Source: Pseudomonas pergaminensis
GTDB lineage: Bacteria > Pseudomonadota > Gammaproteobacteria > Pseudomonadales > Pseudomonadaceae
DNA length: 64,000 bases
NCBI RefSeq assembly: GCF_024112395.2
Contig: NZ_CP078013.2
Span: forward strand, 5,518,001-5,582,000
Direction of reading: 5' to 3'
The position numbers and the translations under genes were made by a program. Below are positions 63,256 to 64,000 of this stretch, one piece after another. How positions within the stretch are numbered: position 1 is the first letter of the stretch; every line of letters starts with the position of its first letter. The notes under the pieces were generated by a model. It saw nothing but the letters and a program-made list of their open reading frames with translations, had not been told where the DNA came from and searched no databases.

Positions 63256-64000
63256 ATGGAACTGCGTCACCTGCGCTATTTCCAGGTGCTGGGGGAGACC
63301 CTCAACTTCACCCGTGCTGCCGAACGCCTGCACATCGCCCAGCCGCCGTTGAGCCGGCAGATCCAGCAATTGGAGGATGAACTGGGCGTCATTTTGCTTG
63401 AGCGTGGCCGACCGCTGCGGCTGACCGAGGCCGGGCGGTTTTTTTATGAACACGCCAACGTGCTGCTGGAACAACTGAACAAGGTCTGCGACAACACGCG
63501 ACGCATCGGCCAGGGCGAGAAGACTTGGCTGGGCATCGGCTTTGCACCTTCGACCCTCTACGGCGTGCTGCCGGAACTGATTCGCCGGCTGCGCACCCAT
63601 GAGGCGCTGGAGCTGGAGTTGGGGCTGTCGGAAATGACCACCTTGCAGCAGGTCGAAGCGCTCAAGGCCGGGCGCATCGATGTGGGATTCGGTCGGATTC
63701 GCATCGACGACCCGGCCATTGTCCAGCGCGTGCTGGTGGAAGATCGGTTGGTCGCCGTGCTGCCCGCCGGCCACCCGCTGCTGGACGCGCCCGCCACCCT
63801 CGCCCAACTGGCCGCCGAGCCTTTTGTGCTCTACCCCGGCAACCCACGCCCCAGCTACGCCGACCATGTGATCGCGCTGTTCGATGCCCACGGCCTCAAC
63901 CTCAAGGTGGCGCAGTGGACCAACGAATTGCAAACTGCCATCGGGCTGGTGGGCGCGGGGATGGGCGTAACGTTGGTGCCTGCGTCGGTGCAGGTGCTGC
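63256..64000 (+). CDS. catR: LysR-family activator CatR (3' end cut by window edge)
   Basis: The first 248 residues are visible. The helix-turn-helix is LNFTRAAERLHIAQPPLSRQ, followed by QQLEDELGVILLERGRPLRL. The effector domain (WLGIGFAPSTLYGVLPELIR onward) fits CatR/BenM-type activators that respond to muconate. ATG 63256 follows AAAGGAGTCGTC. It is divergent from catB, the standard arrangement. Confidence 0.92.
   Translation, partial: MELRHLRYFQVLGETLNFTRAAERLHIAQPPLSRQIQQLEDELGVILLERGRPLRLTEAGRFFYEHANVLLEQLNKVCDNTRRIGQGEKTWLGIGFAPSTLYGVLPELIRRLRTHEALELELGLSEMTTLQQVEALKAGRIDVGFGRIRIDDPAIVQRVLVEDRLVAVLPAGHPLLDAPATLAQLAAEPFVLYPGNPRPSYADHVIALFDAHGLNLKVAQWTNELQTAIGLVGAGMGVTLVPASVQVL

Overview
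The window is a chromosomal segment of a fluorescent pseudomonad of the Pseudomonas fluorescens group. Three things point there: the gene content and order (cyoABCDE; rplU-rpmA-obgE-proB facing ispB; folM-folE-folX; a kynurenine locus beside catBCA), the GC-rich coding bias, and at least a dozen REP pairs with the cores GGAGCTGGCTTGCCTGCGAT, GGAGCGGGCTTGCTCGCGAA or GGAGCCGGGCTTGCCCGCGA, which are typical of this group. I see no phage, IS, integrase, CRISPR array, rRNA or tRNA. The window cuts a cytochrome c gene at the left edge and catR at the right edge.

Layout. 0-3.3 kb: partial c-type cytochrome, two unknown genes and a Tat-exported PLP aminotransferase resembling the pyoverdine-modifying PtaA. 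3.4-9.6 kb: cytochrome bo3 quinol oxidase operon cyoABCDE with a long leader, and dsbB. 9.8-12.6 kb: flavohaemoglobin hmp divergent from its sigma-54 activator norR. 12.7-20.6 kb: EamA exporter, AraC regulator, a large MalT-like LuxR regulator and the DUF1329/DUF1302 pair. 20.6-21.1 kb: a gene-free stretch with stacked inverted repeats and a possible small RNA. 21-26.5 kb: SDR, MEST-like hydrolase, class II aldolase, LrgAB with a LysR regulator, and MioC. 26.6-31.9 kb: a likely light-response and pterin island (short LOV photoreceptor, unknown gene, LitR/CarH-like MerR regulator, a monooxygenase-like membrane protein, folM, folE, folX, DUF1244, HopJ-like). 32-36 kb: trxB, cysZ, a glycosyltransferase and an unusual tandem-repeat protein gene. 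36-43 kb: old yellow enzyme, glutathione peroxidase, creA, proB, obgE, rpmA, rplU, ispB. 43-47.4 kb: yjdM, a Fur-box gene, fklB, an McpS-like chemoreceptor and a VOC protein. 47.4-57.3 kb: N-acyl-D-amino-acid use (D-aminoacylase, RpiR regulator, GntP permease), LprI-like protein, SulP transporter, epimerase, two LysR regulators and a TSUP exporter. 57.2-64 kb: amino-acid permease, kynU, kynR, catA, catC, catB, catR. Together these link tryptophan side-chain cleavage and catechol ring cleavage.

The best leads for something undescribed are: (1) a Pro/Tyr/Trp/His-rich protein with six 17-residue repeats (35.5 kb) behind a promoter resembling a HrpL-type hrp box; (2) the LOV/unknown/LitR/folE light module, including a conserved-looking unknown protein between sensor and regulator; (3) an orphan forward-strand terminator with a sigma-S-like -10 that suggests an sRNA upstream of the DUF1302 operon; (4) an isolated ptaA-like gene. 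All calls come from reading the sequence, with no database search. Coordinates of non-coding elements may be off by a base or two.
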